Shown: positions 1 to 12,100 of the stretch, piece after piece
Position numbering within the stretch: the stretch's first letter is position 1
How the letters are laid out: the number at the start of each line of letters is the position of its first letter
Assembly: GCA_026874595.1 (NCBI GenBank)
Contig: CM049320.1
Coordinates: 20,287,714 to 20,351,713, forward strand
Direction: 5' to 3'
Length of the DNA stretch: 64,000 bases
From: Sipunculus nudus
Lineage: Eukaryota; Annelida; Sipuncula; Golfingiida; Sipunculidae
Position numbers and translations under genes: made by a program
The notes under the pieces: generated by a model
Database searches by the model: none
What the model was told of the DNA's origin: nothing
The model's input: the letters and a program-made list of their open reading frames with translations, nothing else

Positions 1-1057
1 GCAATATTAATTAATACAGGTTCAAGTTGTTCAGCCATGCTGAGTTCAGCCTGCAGTCAGTATAAATTAATTAAGCTTCAGCCCAAGTCTGATTTCAAAG
101 TAAAACGTAAGAAGTAAAAAGATGTGGTTTTCAAAGAGATGATATCCACATTTTAGACCTTTATTAGTAATGTAATTTTAGTTGGCTGACTAAATTACTA
201 GAATATACAGCTCAGTATATAGTTTAATCAAAGACTTGTAATAGTCAAATGATATATAAAATTTAAATAGATAATCAACTTGCATTAAATAAAACTGGCA
301 CTTTGTAATACAGCCCAATTAATGTTAATATTTTCTTGGCCATTTGAAGCAAGACACCTTTTTGCTAAGTTAAGGTGAACCTCAGATTTCAGCTGGCCAC
401 CTAATTCATTAACATTTTGTTCAAGCCAGCCACAGTTCTATGCTTAACACAAATCTAGGCTGTATTGCAGTTTTTGTAGTTATTGAGTTTACCACTAGTC
501 TATACCTTATTCTTTTTTCAGAGTAATTTATCAAAAACCCTCAAAAGCGTTTTGGACTGACTTAGGTAAAGGGGGCCTGATGGATTGCAGCACTATAAAT
601 AATCCTGCAGATGTTTTATTAATGAATAACAGTGGTCACCTGATATTAATTAAGACATTGCTAAGTACATCCAGAAGACGCTATTGACAATTAATATAGC
701 ATCCTGAAAGACAAAGTCCCCTGTAATTTTATTGTATTAAATATACCTTTAGTCAAATTTTTTATAGCAAACTTTTATTACTTTTCCCTTTAAATAGTTT
801 TATTTAGGGATACAAGCATGTATCATTTTAAATAATTCAGATCACAGATTACAGATTTTTTTTTTCAAATTTTGTAACACAAATGTTACATTAACTAGGA
901 TAATTTAACTTGTTCTTTTCATTATTATTTTTATTTCATAACAACATTATCAAAACAAAGATATAAAATGAAAAACTAAATAACATTCAGTTACGTACCT
1001 TGAGTTTGAAGCACTTTGTTTCCCCTGATTTTTAACCAGAATAAGGGATCTTATTAG

Positions 1058-1173
1058 GCGCTTATTGGTTCTTATAAGGTGCTGATTGGCTGACTAAAAA
1101 TAGGTGATGAGGTCAGCGCTTATTGGATCTTATAAGGTACTGATTGGCTGACTAAAAATAGGTGATGAGGTCA
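1058..1173. repeat. 58-bp tandem duplication with CCAAT-type motifs
   Basis: Two nearly identical 58-bp units (1058-1115 and 1116-1173) each begin GCGCTTATTGG and contain GATTGGCTGACTAAAAATAGG followed by GTGATGAGGTCA. Each unit carries two ATTGG (reverse CCAAT) motifs, and a further CCAAT lies just after the second unit near 1190. Units differ at only a few positions, so the duplication is recent relative to the surrounding sequence. Confidence 0.8.
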
Positions 1174-2220
1174 GCTATATATGCGATAGCCAATCAGCAA
1201 TTATCATTGTTCCTGGTGAAATATTTTTTGTCTAAAAATATATATGGCCGATGACATAACATTATATTCATTTATAAATCAGATTCAAACGTCATCAGCA
1301 CTATTGTGTTAAATAAAACTCCGGGTTTCCCCAGACAAATAAATACCCATGGATGCTGCAGTCACTGCTCAAGGCACAGTGCAGCTTCAGTATCAAATGA
1401 CTTGGTGGTCATCACTTGAGGCTCCATGTCAATCAAGCATATTCACGATCTCATTGTGTTAATTATCATATAAAACACTTGTCTGTAAAAAATTGTATTA
1501 ATATAAATTTTGCATATTCTGAACCTGACCCCAATCTGTATCTGACACGAAAAATTTAGAACCTGTTTAGCGCTCAGTGATGGAGAGTGCTGAATGTATT
1601 GGTTCCATCCATTTTAATAAAATATGAAGTACAGGTTTGGAGTGTTAATTCTCAAAGAGATTAAATTTTGATGTAAATCTCAATGCAAATGAGGATGGTC
1701 ATTTTAAGGTAAATTGATTGAACTATTTATAGCATGGTTATAACATGTGATAATGCAGCCTCCATCTAAAAAAACATGCCATGATTTGCAATAAAGGTGG
1801 CACTTTGTGAGCACGATGACGATACAATATGCCATGAGCCACTTAATCATTAAAGGTACGTAAGGAAAGCCACTCAGCAAACCCCATGCTGATGAGTGTT
1901 GATTTCTGTATATAATCAAGGGCCCAAACATCTTTATGGAAAATACAGGGTTTGTGTTCATCTGGGCTGAAACAATTCACCGGTGCTCAAATGCATTGCT
2001 ATACAAAGTCAGTTAATAGAGCCAACGATATGGGGAAGCAAACCCTTCGCGGAAGATATAGTGTTCACATAGTGTTCAAAGTTAGTGCCTTGAAATGTTA
2101 ACTAAACCTGTGTTATTCCTTGGAACTATGTAACTGATAAATATTTAGAAAATACCCTGATCATCATGGTATTGCCGTCCTTGACAATATAAACATAATG
2201 ATCAAACAGCCAAGCCTACC

Positions 2221-2258
2221 TCCCCACCACCCCCCCCCCACCCCCCCCCCCCCCCCCC
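2221..2258. repeat. C-rich tract
   Basis: An almost pure C run of about 38 bases interrupted by single A residues. Similar short poly(C)/poly(G) runs occur near 3471, 8488, 24241, 42899, 50650 and 62539. Confidence 0.9.
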
Positions 2259-2325
2259 TTGATGTACGTTGGTTTACTGACAACTTTCAGGGAAATGGCC
2301 CATGGAGTAACGTCATTGTCCTCTG

Positions 2326-2333
2326 TGACGTCA
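2326..2333. promoter_or_regulatory. Perfect CRE octamer TGACGTCA
   Basis: The sequence reads TGACGTCA, with a near-CRE AACGTCAT about 17 bases upstream, in a locally more GC-rich patch (2280-2360). The motif is the CREB/ATF palindrome. Whether it belongs to a promoter or to a repeat fragment cannot be decided from this sequence alone. Confidence 0.3.
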
Positions 2334-2954
2334 CGACTCGCACTCCAAAGATGGCCATACAGTCACATGCTACATTCTAGTGTAAACAAATGTGATATAA
2401 AGACCCAAAAAACACTCCTTTTGGGATTATTTATGCTTTGATTTACACCAAAATTGAACTTCTTGGACATATTCATAATACCAGTTATATGATAAATTTC
2501 AGTAACATCCATGATACTATCTCCAGATATGCGGACATACACACATACGCAGAATCAAGAAAAAACCATAACCTTTGCTTCAAACAGATTAAATATTGTA
2601 TTGGTATCCTCAGATGACCCTGTATTGGTACCTGATGATATATTTGATTGTCCTGTGAGATGTAACATCCAACATTTACAATAATCTCTCAATCAGCAAC
2701 ATGTAAGACATCAAAGATGAAATTTCACTGGTAATAAATGAGTTGAATGGCATCCTGATTAGTGTCTAATCATTAGTAAATTTTATTTATATATAAGGAA
2801 AAATTTGCCTTGGAATTTAAATTATAGTGTTATAAGTTTGCATTGTATCATGAGCAAAACATTGAGATACAGATCGTATCGTGAGATAATGTATCATTAC
2901 AGCCCTAATATTCATAATATACATTAACTTTTGTATTTATTTGATCTTTTTTAG

Positions 2955-3130
2955 GGAAAAGATGCATCTTTTTAAGGACAAATTACCAGATATTCAGAAC
3001 TCGCTGAGATCAACTAAACAGAACCTACAAAATGTACAAGGCAAGATGAAGGAACAGAGCCAAAATATAAACAGTACCTGTGCTGCCATCTACAGTTTTC
3101 TCAAAGAAAATGTTGTTAAGAGCAATAGAG
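2955..3130 (+). CDS. Coiled-coil gene, first visible exon
   Basis: Acceptor TTTTTTAG|GG and donor AGAG|GTAAC. It encodes 58 residues with an NSLRSTKQNLQNVQGKMKEQ helix and then NINSTCAAIYSFLKENVVK. It exits in phase 1. Confidence 0.8.
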
Positions 3131-6100
3131 GTAACACCACTAGACTGCATTAACAGCTCCTCTATATATATCAGCTGTGAATATGGAACTTATTATGCAT
3201 TCAGGTTGGACTGATATGGCCTACTTAATGGTTCATGATACTAGCCATTTTGATAACTGCACTGCAGTGGTTGTACATACAGTCACGACAGTAATGCTGT
3301 ACACAGCCTTTAGTCTTAAACTTTTTTCAATCCTTACATAGCAGTAATACACTGGTGTTATTAAAGATCTCCTTCTCTTTAACTGCTGCTTTGCACTGTA
3401 CATAGCAGCTATACTGTGGTTGGCGTTTTGTTCCTGATGGTTGCAAATTCACAATTTTTTTCTTGGAAGGGGGGGGGGGGGGGGGGTGGGGAATATTGCA
3501 TAAAAATAAAACCTTTGTGAACAAGATGCCACATCAAGGTACACAGTAATTTATTATTTAATCCCCGTGCAGATTATTATTTAATCTGCATGACAAATTT
3601 CCACCTGTTCAATGTTCCTCAGCTCCTAGTGAATATGTTAAGATTTTGCGAACATAATAGATAATTGTTATTTGCATTGTAAAAGTGACATTCTGGTGAA
3701 CCATGAAAATTAAACTGTTCACAAGAGACTGAAGAAGTGAAAATCAAGAATAATTAACTTGTGAATATGAAGCAAGTCACAGTAATTGTATCCGCCAAAA
3801 CAAAGTTTTGTGGATACTATGTTTTTGACCAGGTTCCTCCGCCGCCACCACCACCATTGCCGCCGCCGCGTTCCCTTCCAGAGAACTCCTCTGAGACTAC
3901 TGGACGGATTTTTCCAAAAATTACACAAATTATTGGGTCACATGTGAACTGGTGCCTAACCAAGTGGCCTTGACCTCTGACCTTTCCTCTCTGCCCGGCG
4001 TCCGTTTGTGCGTCTGTTTCCACACATAAACCCACCTATCTCGAGAACCGTTTGACCGATCAGGAAAAAATTTTTGTACAAATGTAGCCCTTGGTTAGCT
4101 TTTTAACATACACAAAAAAAGGTGGCGCTACCTGCAACCATGTTTGCACAGTGTCCATCTGTTCATCTGCCTTGGGTTAAAATCACTCATATCTCTGCAG
4201 TGGTTTGACTAATTCACCTAAAATTCGGCATGCGTATACATCCTAGATAGCTTTCTTGATTTTATGACAGGTGGCGCCACCTACATTCACGTTAATGCTG
4301 CAGACATCCAAGCTCATATCTCGGGAACCGTTTGACCAATCAGGAATAAAAATTTACACAAATGTAGCCCTTGGATAGCTTTATAACATACACAAAAATG
4401 GTGGCGCCTCCTGCAGCCATTTTTGCACAGTGTCCATCTGTTTGTCTGCCTTGGGTTAAAATCACTCATATCTCTGCAGTGTTTTAACCAAATTACTAGA
4501 AATTTTGCATGCGTTTACATCCCGCATAGCTTTCTTGATTTTATGACAGGCGGCGCCACCTACATTCACATTCACACTGTAGACATCCATGGTTATATCT
4601 CCGGACTCCTTTGACCAATCAGGAAAAAAATTTTACACAAATGTAGCCCTTGGATAGCTATATAACATACACAAAAATGGTGGCGCCACCTGCAGCCATT
4701 TTTGCACAGCGTCCATCTGTTTGTCTGCCTTGGGTTAAAATCACTCATATCTCTGCAGTGGTTCGACCAAATTACCTGTAATTGTTATGCGTATACATCC
4801 TGGATAGCTTTCTTGATTTTAAGACAGGTGGTGCCAGCTTCATTCACGTTCACGCTGCAGACATTAATGCTTATATCTCTGGACTCATTTGACCAATCAG
4901 GAAAAAAAAATTACACAAATGTAATCCCTTGGATAGCTTTATAACATACACAAAAATGGTGGCACCACCTGCAGCCATTTTTGCACAGCATCCATTTGTT
5001 TGTCTGCTGTGAGATAAAATCACTCATATCTCTGCAGTGGTTTGACTTTTCCACCTGAAATTTTGCATCTTGGATAGTTTCTCGTTCAAATAACAGGTGG
5101 CGCCACCTACAATCATGTTTATGTGGCAGAGATCCATTCTAATTATAACACATGTAACTCAATTTCCCCTAACCACTCAATCAGTGCCTCACTTCACCCG
5201 TCCTACTCTGATTTTGGCGGATACACGTAGTCGCTTGTCGACTACCCGTATTCTAGTTGTCTTATGTGTTCTTCTATAGATCTGGAGAAGCTACAACAGC
5301 AGCTGTCCACTGTACAAGCCCAGAACCAGGAGCTGTCAGTGTCCAATACAGGGCTAAAGGAGAAACTGAGCCAGTCTGAGGAGAAGCTGAGCACAGCGCT
5401 GGAGCAAGCTCAACAAGCACAGATAATGACCCAAAGGTGTAAAGAACAAGAAAAGGTCATTCGAGGTCAGGATTTAACTCAAGTTATTTTAGAGTTTGGC
5501 AGTTAATCTGCAGAATGTATATCAAGATATATAGCTTGGTTTTACATGATGTCCAAACATGTATTACAGTATCTAAATATTTGGCAATGAGTTTATACTG
5601 GTATGTTTAATTTTGTTGGCTGGTTGGATGGTTTGTCTGTTGCTCCTAGCTTAGATCTGTGTTGTAGCTCCCAGAGTTTCCAGTAGAAAATGATTTAGGA
5701 CTCAGGCCTTCCAATACAGTGTGTAATAGAATACCTGAATATGACTTACTGAGAAATATTTTGCAGATTACATAATCAGATAAATGAATAGGTTATTCAT
5801 GTTGGTCAGAAATGCAATCGTCGAGAAGCACCACTTTTGACAAATATTTTATGAACTGATATCACACATAACACACACACTGAGAATCAGCAGAAGTGAT
5901 GACTCAGATAAAGGGTTCAGGGGTCTGCAAAAATATACAAAAAATAAATTGGAAGGGCATATTTTGCTCTTGTGTCCAAAATGTTCAAATCTCTTTTAGT
6001 TACAAAATAGGAATTTAAATTGGCGTTGTTTGATGTTCAGTATTCAGCTGTACCCTTAGCAGATGTCAACATTAAATGATAACATACTGAACTTTTATTT

Positions 6101-9100
6101 GTGTTACAAACATTTTTTTTTATCTTAAATAACACATCAGAGTCAGCCTAGAGTCTCAGCCCATGGGTCACATGTTCATGTATGGACAGTCGAATGGTAA
6201 AACGCTCAGCTTTCTCGACTGGTGCCCAAGCTTTTCTCTGGGTCCTCAAATGCCTCCACCCCTAGAGACTACCAAACGCTACCTCAGAGCCATGGAGAGT
6301 GCCTTGCATTAGTCTTTACAGCCAGTTGTACAGTCCATGTATAATAAATAATGTGGATGACACTATATTTCAAGGTTAAATTTACAGGATTTTCACATTT
6401 TTAGTTTTCTTGGAAGGTTTCCTTTTTCACAATCCCACAATAAAATAACCCAACATACACAAATTACATCAAATTACATATCCGTTGTTATATGAATTAT
6501 TGGGGTACCTTTGAGCAAAATTATTGTTATTTACGGTAACTCCCGCATTTGCTTATCAGTGCCATCTTGTTTTCATTTAGTGAAACACATCATTTGAATA
6601 AAGCATTAAAACTGGGTTATTCCTTTGTATATTCTAATACATTTGAGTGGATTACCAACAGGAATACATAAAGCAAATGCAGGAGTTACCGTAAACTACA
6701 ATAATTTTGTTCAAAGGTATCCCATTATATTAAATAATATATACGCAAAATTGTAAGTTTGACCCAAGTGTACATTGAATGAAAAATTATTGTTCATACT
6801 GGCTGATAATTTGTAGGATCTGATATCATAATATTATATAAAAGCAATCTTGATTAATGAATAACAACAAGGATCTAGTGTTGCTGGGGCCCCTTAAACA
6901 CGACGATTTTATTTTTGCATTAATTTCCCTTTCGCAAATATTGTAAATTTAAAAAACCTCAAAAAGGCAACCACAATATTTAAAGTTTATAGTTTAAAAT
7001 TTAAAACTTCATTTATTTTCTATTCTCAGGATTGCGGAGTGATTTAGAGGAGTCACAGAAGAGACAACGCACAATTGTAATGGAAGGAGTAGAGAAGGAA
7101 GAAATGCAAAGGTATATGGTGGATTTTATTAGCAGTGAGACTGTGGTCATATATGTACAGTTGAATTATATAGATTACATGTACTTAATTCACCTACCTT
7201 TTTTGTAGAATTGATGTGATTCCTGGCATAAGTTACATACATATTAAAACAAACTATTGGCAATACCTATTAAGAAAAGTTCTGATAACACCTCTTTTAT
7301 GGATGTATAAGCTATTAGTAAGCATTGTGCATTCGTCAATGTTTACAAATGGGAAAACATGTAACATAGGGTTGTTGGTTGCACATGTGCAGAAATTGAA
7401 AGGTCACTAGTTGCAAAAATGTTCTTTGCAAAACTGATTACCGTAAAAACTCACATAAAAAATGAGAAACTTTCACCCTGAAAAAAACCATCTAAAGTTG
7501 GGGGGTCAACTTATGTGCAGGTACGAGTCTGAGAGCAAAAGCTTGTGACTTGAATGTCCAACCGACCCATCTATGTCATGCATTGATCCGTCACTGAATA
7601 TGTTTATTCCTGTGAAATCTAGGTAGGTTTTTAGCTCAGCTGACTATAAGTCATCTGAGCTATAGTCGTGGTCCTTTGTCCGTCGTCCATCTGTCCGTCC
7701 GGCCGTCCGTCCGTTAACAGGGCACGTTTTAAAACTGTTGGACCTACGAATCCAAAATTCTGCATACCATTAGATGTCCCCAAAATCTCCTACCATACCA
7801 AATATTGGGTCATTAGAAATTTGTTCCTTCGAGATATTAAGGAAAAACCTCCGTTTTCCATAAAAAAAGCCATTGTTACACTTCAAGGCTGCCTAATATC
7901 AAAACCACTGATCTGTTTTTGATCAGATTTAGTATTCATATTCTTCCATACATTTTCTGTGCACATACCAAAAATTAGGTCAGTATTGGGTATTATTTTG
8001 AAGTTATAGGCCCAAATATAATGCAGTTTTTTAAAAATCAGGAAATATATTTGCTCACTTAACATGAGAATTGCTGAAGCTGGAGACTTTTTTTCAGGAA
8101 TATAACTTTATTTAATCAAGATTCAATTGTTTACCCAAAATTAGATCTGAATTTTGCAAATTTTTCAAGTTATTAGCATAAATAAAATATCAATACCTTA
8201 AATTTTGTCCAAATTTGGCAGTGGCACGTTTTTTCCCTGTGAGTACTGTTGATTTTATTTTCACAGCATATATACATAAGGATTTAATCTTTTAAAATCT
8301 GAAATTTCAAAGAAATTGTTTGAAAAGAGTAGCTTTTATTCAAGTTTTCATACACCATGTCAAGTGTTGTTTACATCTGGCCCACCTAGTAGTACAGCCT
8401 TCACTTGCATTATGTAACCCACCCCAGGCAGCTTACCTTGGCCCAGCTTGGCCACTACTAGCAGGCTCCCCCTCTGCCCTGCACTCACCCCCCCCCCCCC
8501 CCAGCTGGTGCATAAACTAGATGAATGTTATAATTTTCTGTATTTTATTTTATTCTTGGACATGCTACATTTTAGATTTTGTATTGTACCACCAGGGTTA
8601 CAATGATTAAAGTGCACATTTAATTGTGTCCACAAAGTGATGTATTGCTATGAAAGTGTGGATGTTCATCAGATAAGTAATGCTTTACTTCAGAAGAGTA
8701 AAACTTCACCAGGTGTCAAATTGACTATTAATTCCAGTAATTAATTATAGCTGAGATTGTAATTAACATAATGATATTGTTTGTCCCTCATTCAACCAAC
8801 AGTGTGTATACTTTATTTGAAAAGATGTTTTTATTTTATCAAATGTACTGAATCTTTTATTTTATTTCGGTGAATAAAATTAAGCATGTACTGAAAACTC
8901 CAATGTGCAAAACATTTTAATAGGGATTCAAGGAATAATTTTGTAGATGCCATGTTGTTATATATAAACTTAAATGCATTATTCCCTTGAAAGTGAAATG
9001 AAGGTATTAGTCCATTCTGTCCACTTGCCTGTCCATCTGCAAATTTTTCATATGCATCACAGTATCTCAAAACTTTTACTGTTTTTCTCCATGACAGTCT

Positions 9101-12100
9101 TGTCAGAGTATTAGTTTGCAATCATATATTGAGAACTTTACTATAACCAAGTAGGAGGGCCCTTTCCTCTTAGCTTCTCATATGCTTATATAAATAAAAA
9201 ACATTACAATAGAATATTTTTCATATTTTGCATTTGCAAAAATTTCAGACTTAAGCTGGTTGTCGTGACCCATGGGTCCTTTGTTTATATTCTGGATTAT
9301 CAACATCATTGTTTGGCTAAAACTGAATAAATACCAGACATGGTGCAAATACTTGGCAAATGTATATGAATATGAATATGAATATGTACTCCATTATAAA
9401 ATTTCTTGCATAAGAATGGGAATTCAGGTAAAAATGAAAGTATTTGAATACCAGTGCAAATACTTTCAAAATGTATTCATGAATGCATTCATGAATATAT
9501 TCTATAATATTATTTTAATAATCATTTCAGTTATATTTTATTAAAAAAATCAAATGATTCTCTTATTATTTCTAATAAAAATTATATTTGGCACAATATT
9601 TGTTATTAAATTTTAATAAATAGTTAAACTCTTTATCTAATATGTGCTGCTTATCAGTTATATGGCCAAGTCAAAATCTGTATGACAGTGGCACTCCATT
9701 TGTTAATAAAATAAAAGAAATCAATCTCTTCCCTGTCTCCAAAGAAACTATAAAAATCATACATAAGCTTAACACTAACAACTCATAATACAGCTTATAT
9801 TTATTTCCACACAAAACCAGCATGTGCCTCATTTCAAAATCATATTTTTTTATCTTATATAACAGCTGAGCGCCGTGACCCATATATCCCTTGTTAGTTA
9901 TTTTTATCATTAAAATATTTACCTGTATTTTGTTTGTTATTTAATTTCATTTTATATCATTTATGAATGTTTTGCCAACCTGTCAATGTTGAGACAGACC
10001 CCTTAGCATGCTGGGAACTTAGCTATAAGCCATCCAGTAGCACGGAATACCAGTATTAAAACAAGGGTGACTGTTTCACATGGTGCTGTATTTACTGCGT
10101 AAAATGTACCCGAGGCCAATGAATGCAGATATTATCAGCTGGCTTTCACGTAGACATACACAGAGACTCGTTTATAGCACGCTTTTAAAAGACAACCAGT
10201 AGCACGTGATAACAATAAATATGGAGCAGGCTTTTTTCACCTGATGAGCCATTTGTTTTGATAGGTTAGTGGTATTAGGCTACGTCATGATATGAACATA
10301 TTTTAGAGGTCAAGAAAGTTCAAGAAAGGTAACAGGTTTTCAAGGGACATAATAAATGTGGCGTATTTCCCTACTATTTTAAATGAAACCCCAGATTTCT
10401 TGTATTACCGTCGAGCATTCCGTGCTGTCACATGTGTTTATATTAAATTCCTAGACCCTCAAAGATATTAAACCATCGTAAGAAATCACGTAAACTAATT
10501 TTTTTTACGTTTCTTGAAGTCACTTGTCAAATTCTTTCATTCTTGATATCACTTGTCCAATTCTTTCAATTGGAGCTTTCTGGGTTTGTTTTCATGTCTG
10601 GTGTATTTACAATAACAAGACCAATGGTCAGAGATGACAGCATGAGTTGGAAGTTTGACTCAACATTTGCAAATAGAATGCAGATCACATTTTTATAGTA
10701 CAGAAAAGTGTTCAGATCGAACATGAATAATGAAAAAATCACAAGGCTGCATGTAAATTTGTTTTATTTTGTTAATGTAATTCAACGTCAGGTACCATGA
10801 AAAACCACTAATCAGAAATGTCTGTCATTTGGATATAGATTCAGGTACGTTTTTTTTTTCCAATGGTCCAAAATTAGATGAATATTTATATCTTATCAAA
10901 CATTTTTTATTTATGTTTGTCTCTTCATGTTGTTCATCTGCAAAGATAAAATGAACGTCATTCTTACAGATTTTTTAAGCATTTGTGTACAACCTTCGAC
11001 AGCAAGGTCTGTACTCACCTGTAAGTCAAACTGAGTACAAAGCCATCAATTGTTTTATTCTTTCTTTTCCTTCTGCTATTTTCTGTTTGTGCTAGATCTC
11101 CAATATTGCTGATTTTCAAAAATTGCTAATATATGGGCACAATATAGTCCAAGTTCACAGAATTGCACCTGACTTATATTTTACCTCAACCTTATACACA
11201 CTCCATACTCTCCATAGCAGATCCCCTTTATCAATCAGTGGGGGGGGAGGCTTACTGTGATCACTTTGTGATTGCTTTAATCCATTAAGCATTAGTATCC
11301 AAATCCTTGTGAACATTCCTACAAATATGACATTTATATAACCCATATTATTTCATGGTACAAACTACTGGTTTTTCTTTGAAAATTATCTCTCAGACTT
11401 TTAAGGAACAGTAAGACAAGTACATTATCTTTTTTTTTTGTTAATTTTCAGCAAACAGTTAAAGGAACTAGAGAAGAGGTTACAGTATTTCCATGAAAGG
11501 GAGACACAGAATGAAGAGAGGATGTCAAGGTAAATACAATAAAACATCATCTAATGACCACCTCTAGTTAGTGACCACCTCAAAATAATGACCACTCATT
11601 CACTGTCCTGATTTTTATTTGCTCATAGATGACCACCTTTAAGATGTGACCACTTTATCAAGATCCCATTGATGGTCATAATAGATGATAAGAAGACACT
11701 GATGTCTGATGATGTAAAAGAATTATTGTGAATTTAATTAACTGAGATTTTGTTATATTATAATTGTGACACTGATAATGACACTGATAAATTTAGATGT
11801 AGGAAATCATTGGTTTTAGATAAACTTTATTTATTTTTATGTGATAAAAATGTAACTTTAATTATATGTTCATTCACTTATCCAGTTTGTCATATGTATA
11901 TGTGTGTGTATATATATAAATATGTATTTGTTATATGTGTTTATATATATGAATATTTAGAATTCAGTGAAATCTCGCATGATGACCACCCTGTTATTTA
12001 TCACGACCATCCACTTATGAGACGTTTACCAGGCACAGTAAACGATATGCGAAGAAGATTTTTTCCCTCTAATTATTTTTTCATAAAGCGTTTACCGAGC

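Larger units (their letters stand above)
1..2954. other. Non-coding stretch left of the first recognised exon
   Basis: No exon could be supported here. The DNA is AT-rich and contains a 58-bp tandem duplication (1058-1173), a C-rich tract (2221-2258) and one perfect CRE octamer (2326-2333). It is probably intron or upstream sequence of the coiled-coil gene that becomes visible at 2955, because the exon there opens with a strong pyrimidine-rich splice acceptor and therefore needs an upstream exon. The best-looking alternative exon (522-565) is closed by a stop in the required phase. Confidence 0.5.
5466..7029. other. Intron with SINE fragment and foldback element
   Basis: Intron of the coiled-coil gene between exons ending 5465 and starting 7030. 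It holds a SINE remnant (about 6182-6360) and a TTAT-flanked foldback element (6501-6724). The remainder shows nothing recognisable. Confidence 0.6.
7112..11451. other. 4.3-kb repeat-rich intron
   Basis: Intron of the coiled-coil gene. It contains the GTCC-tract element at 7628-8460 and an approximately 610-bp element at 9286-9896. A direct repeat of the latter's terminal motif (GTGACCCATGGGTCC) lies just before it near 9264. The part from 9900 to 11451 shows no recognisable gene or repeat boundary. Confidence 0.6.

Noticed and set aside
522-565. Possible 44-base exon with good acceptor and donor
   Set aside because: In the phase needed to join 2955 it contains an in-frame TGA; in other phases it does not fit the downstream exon.
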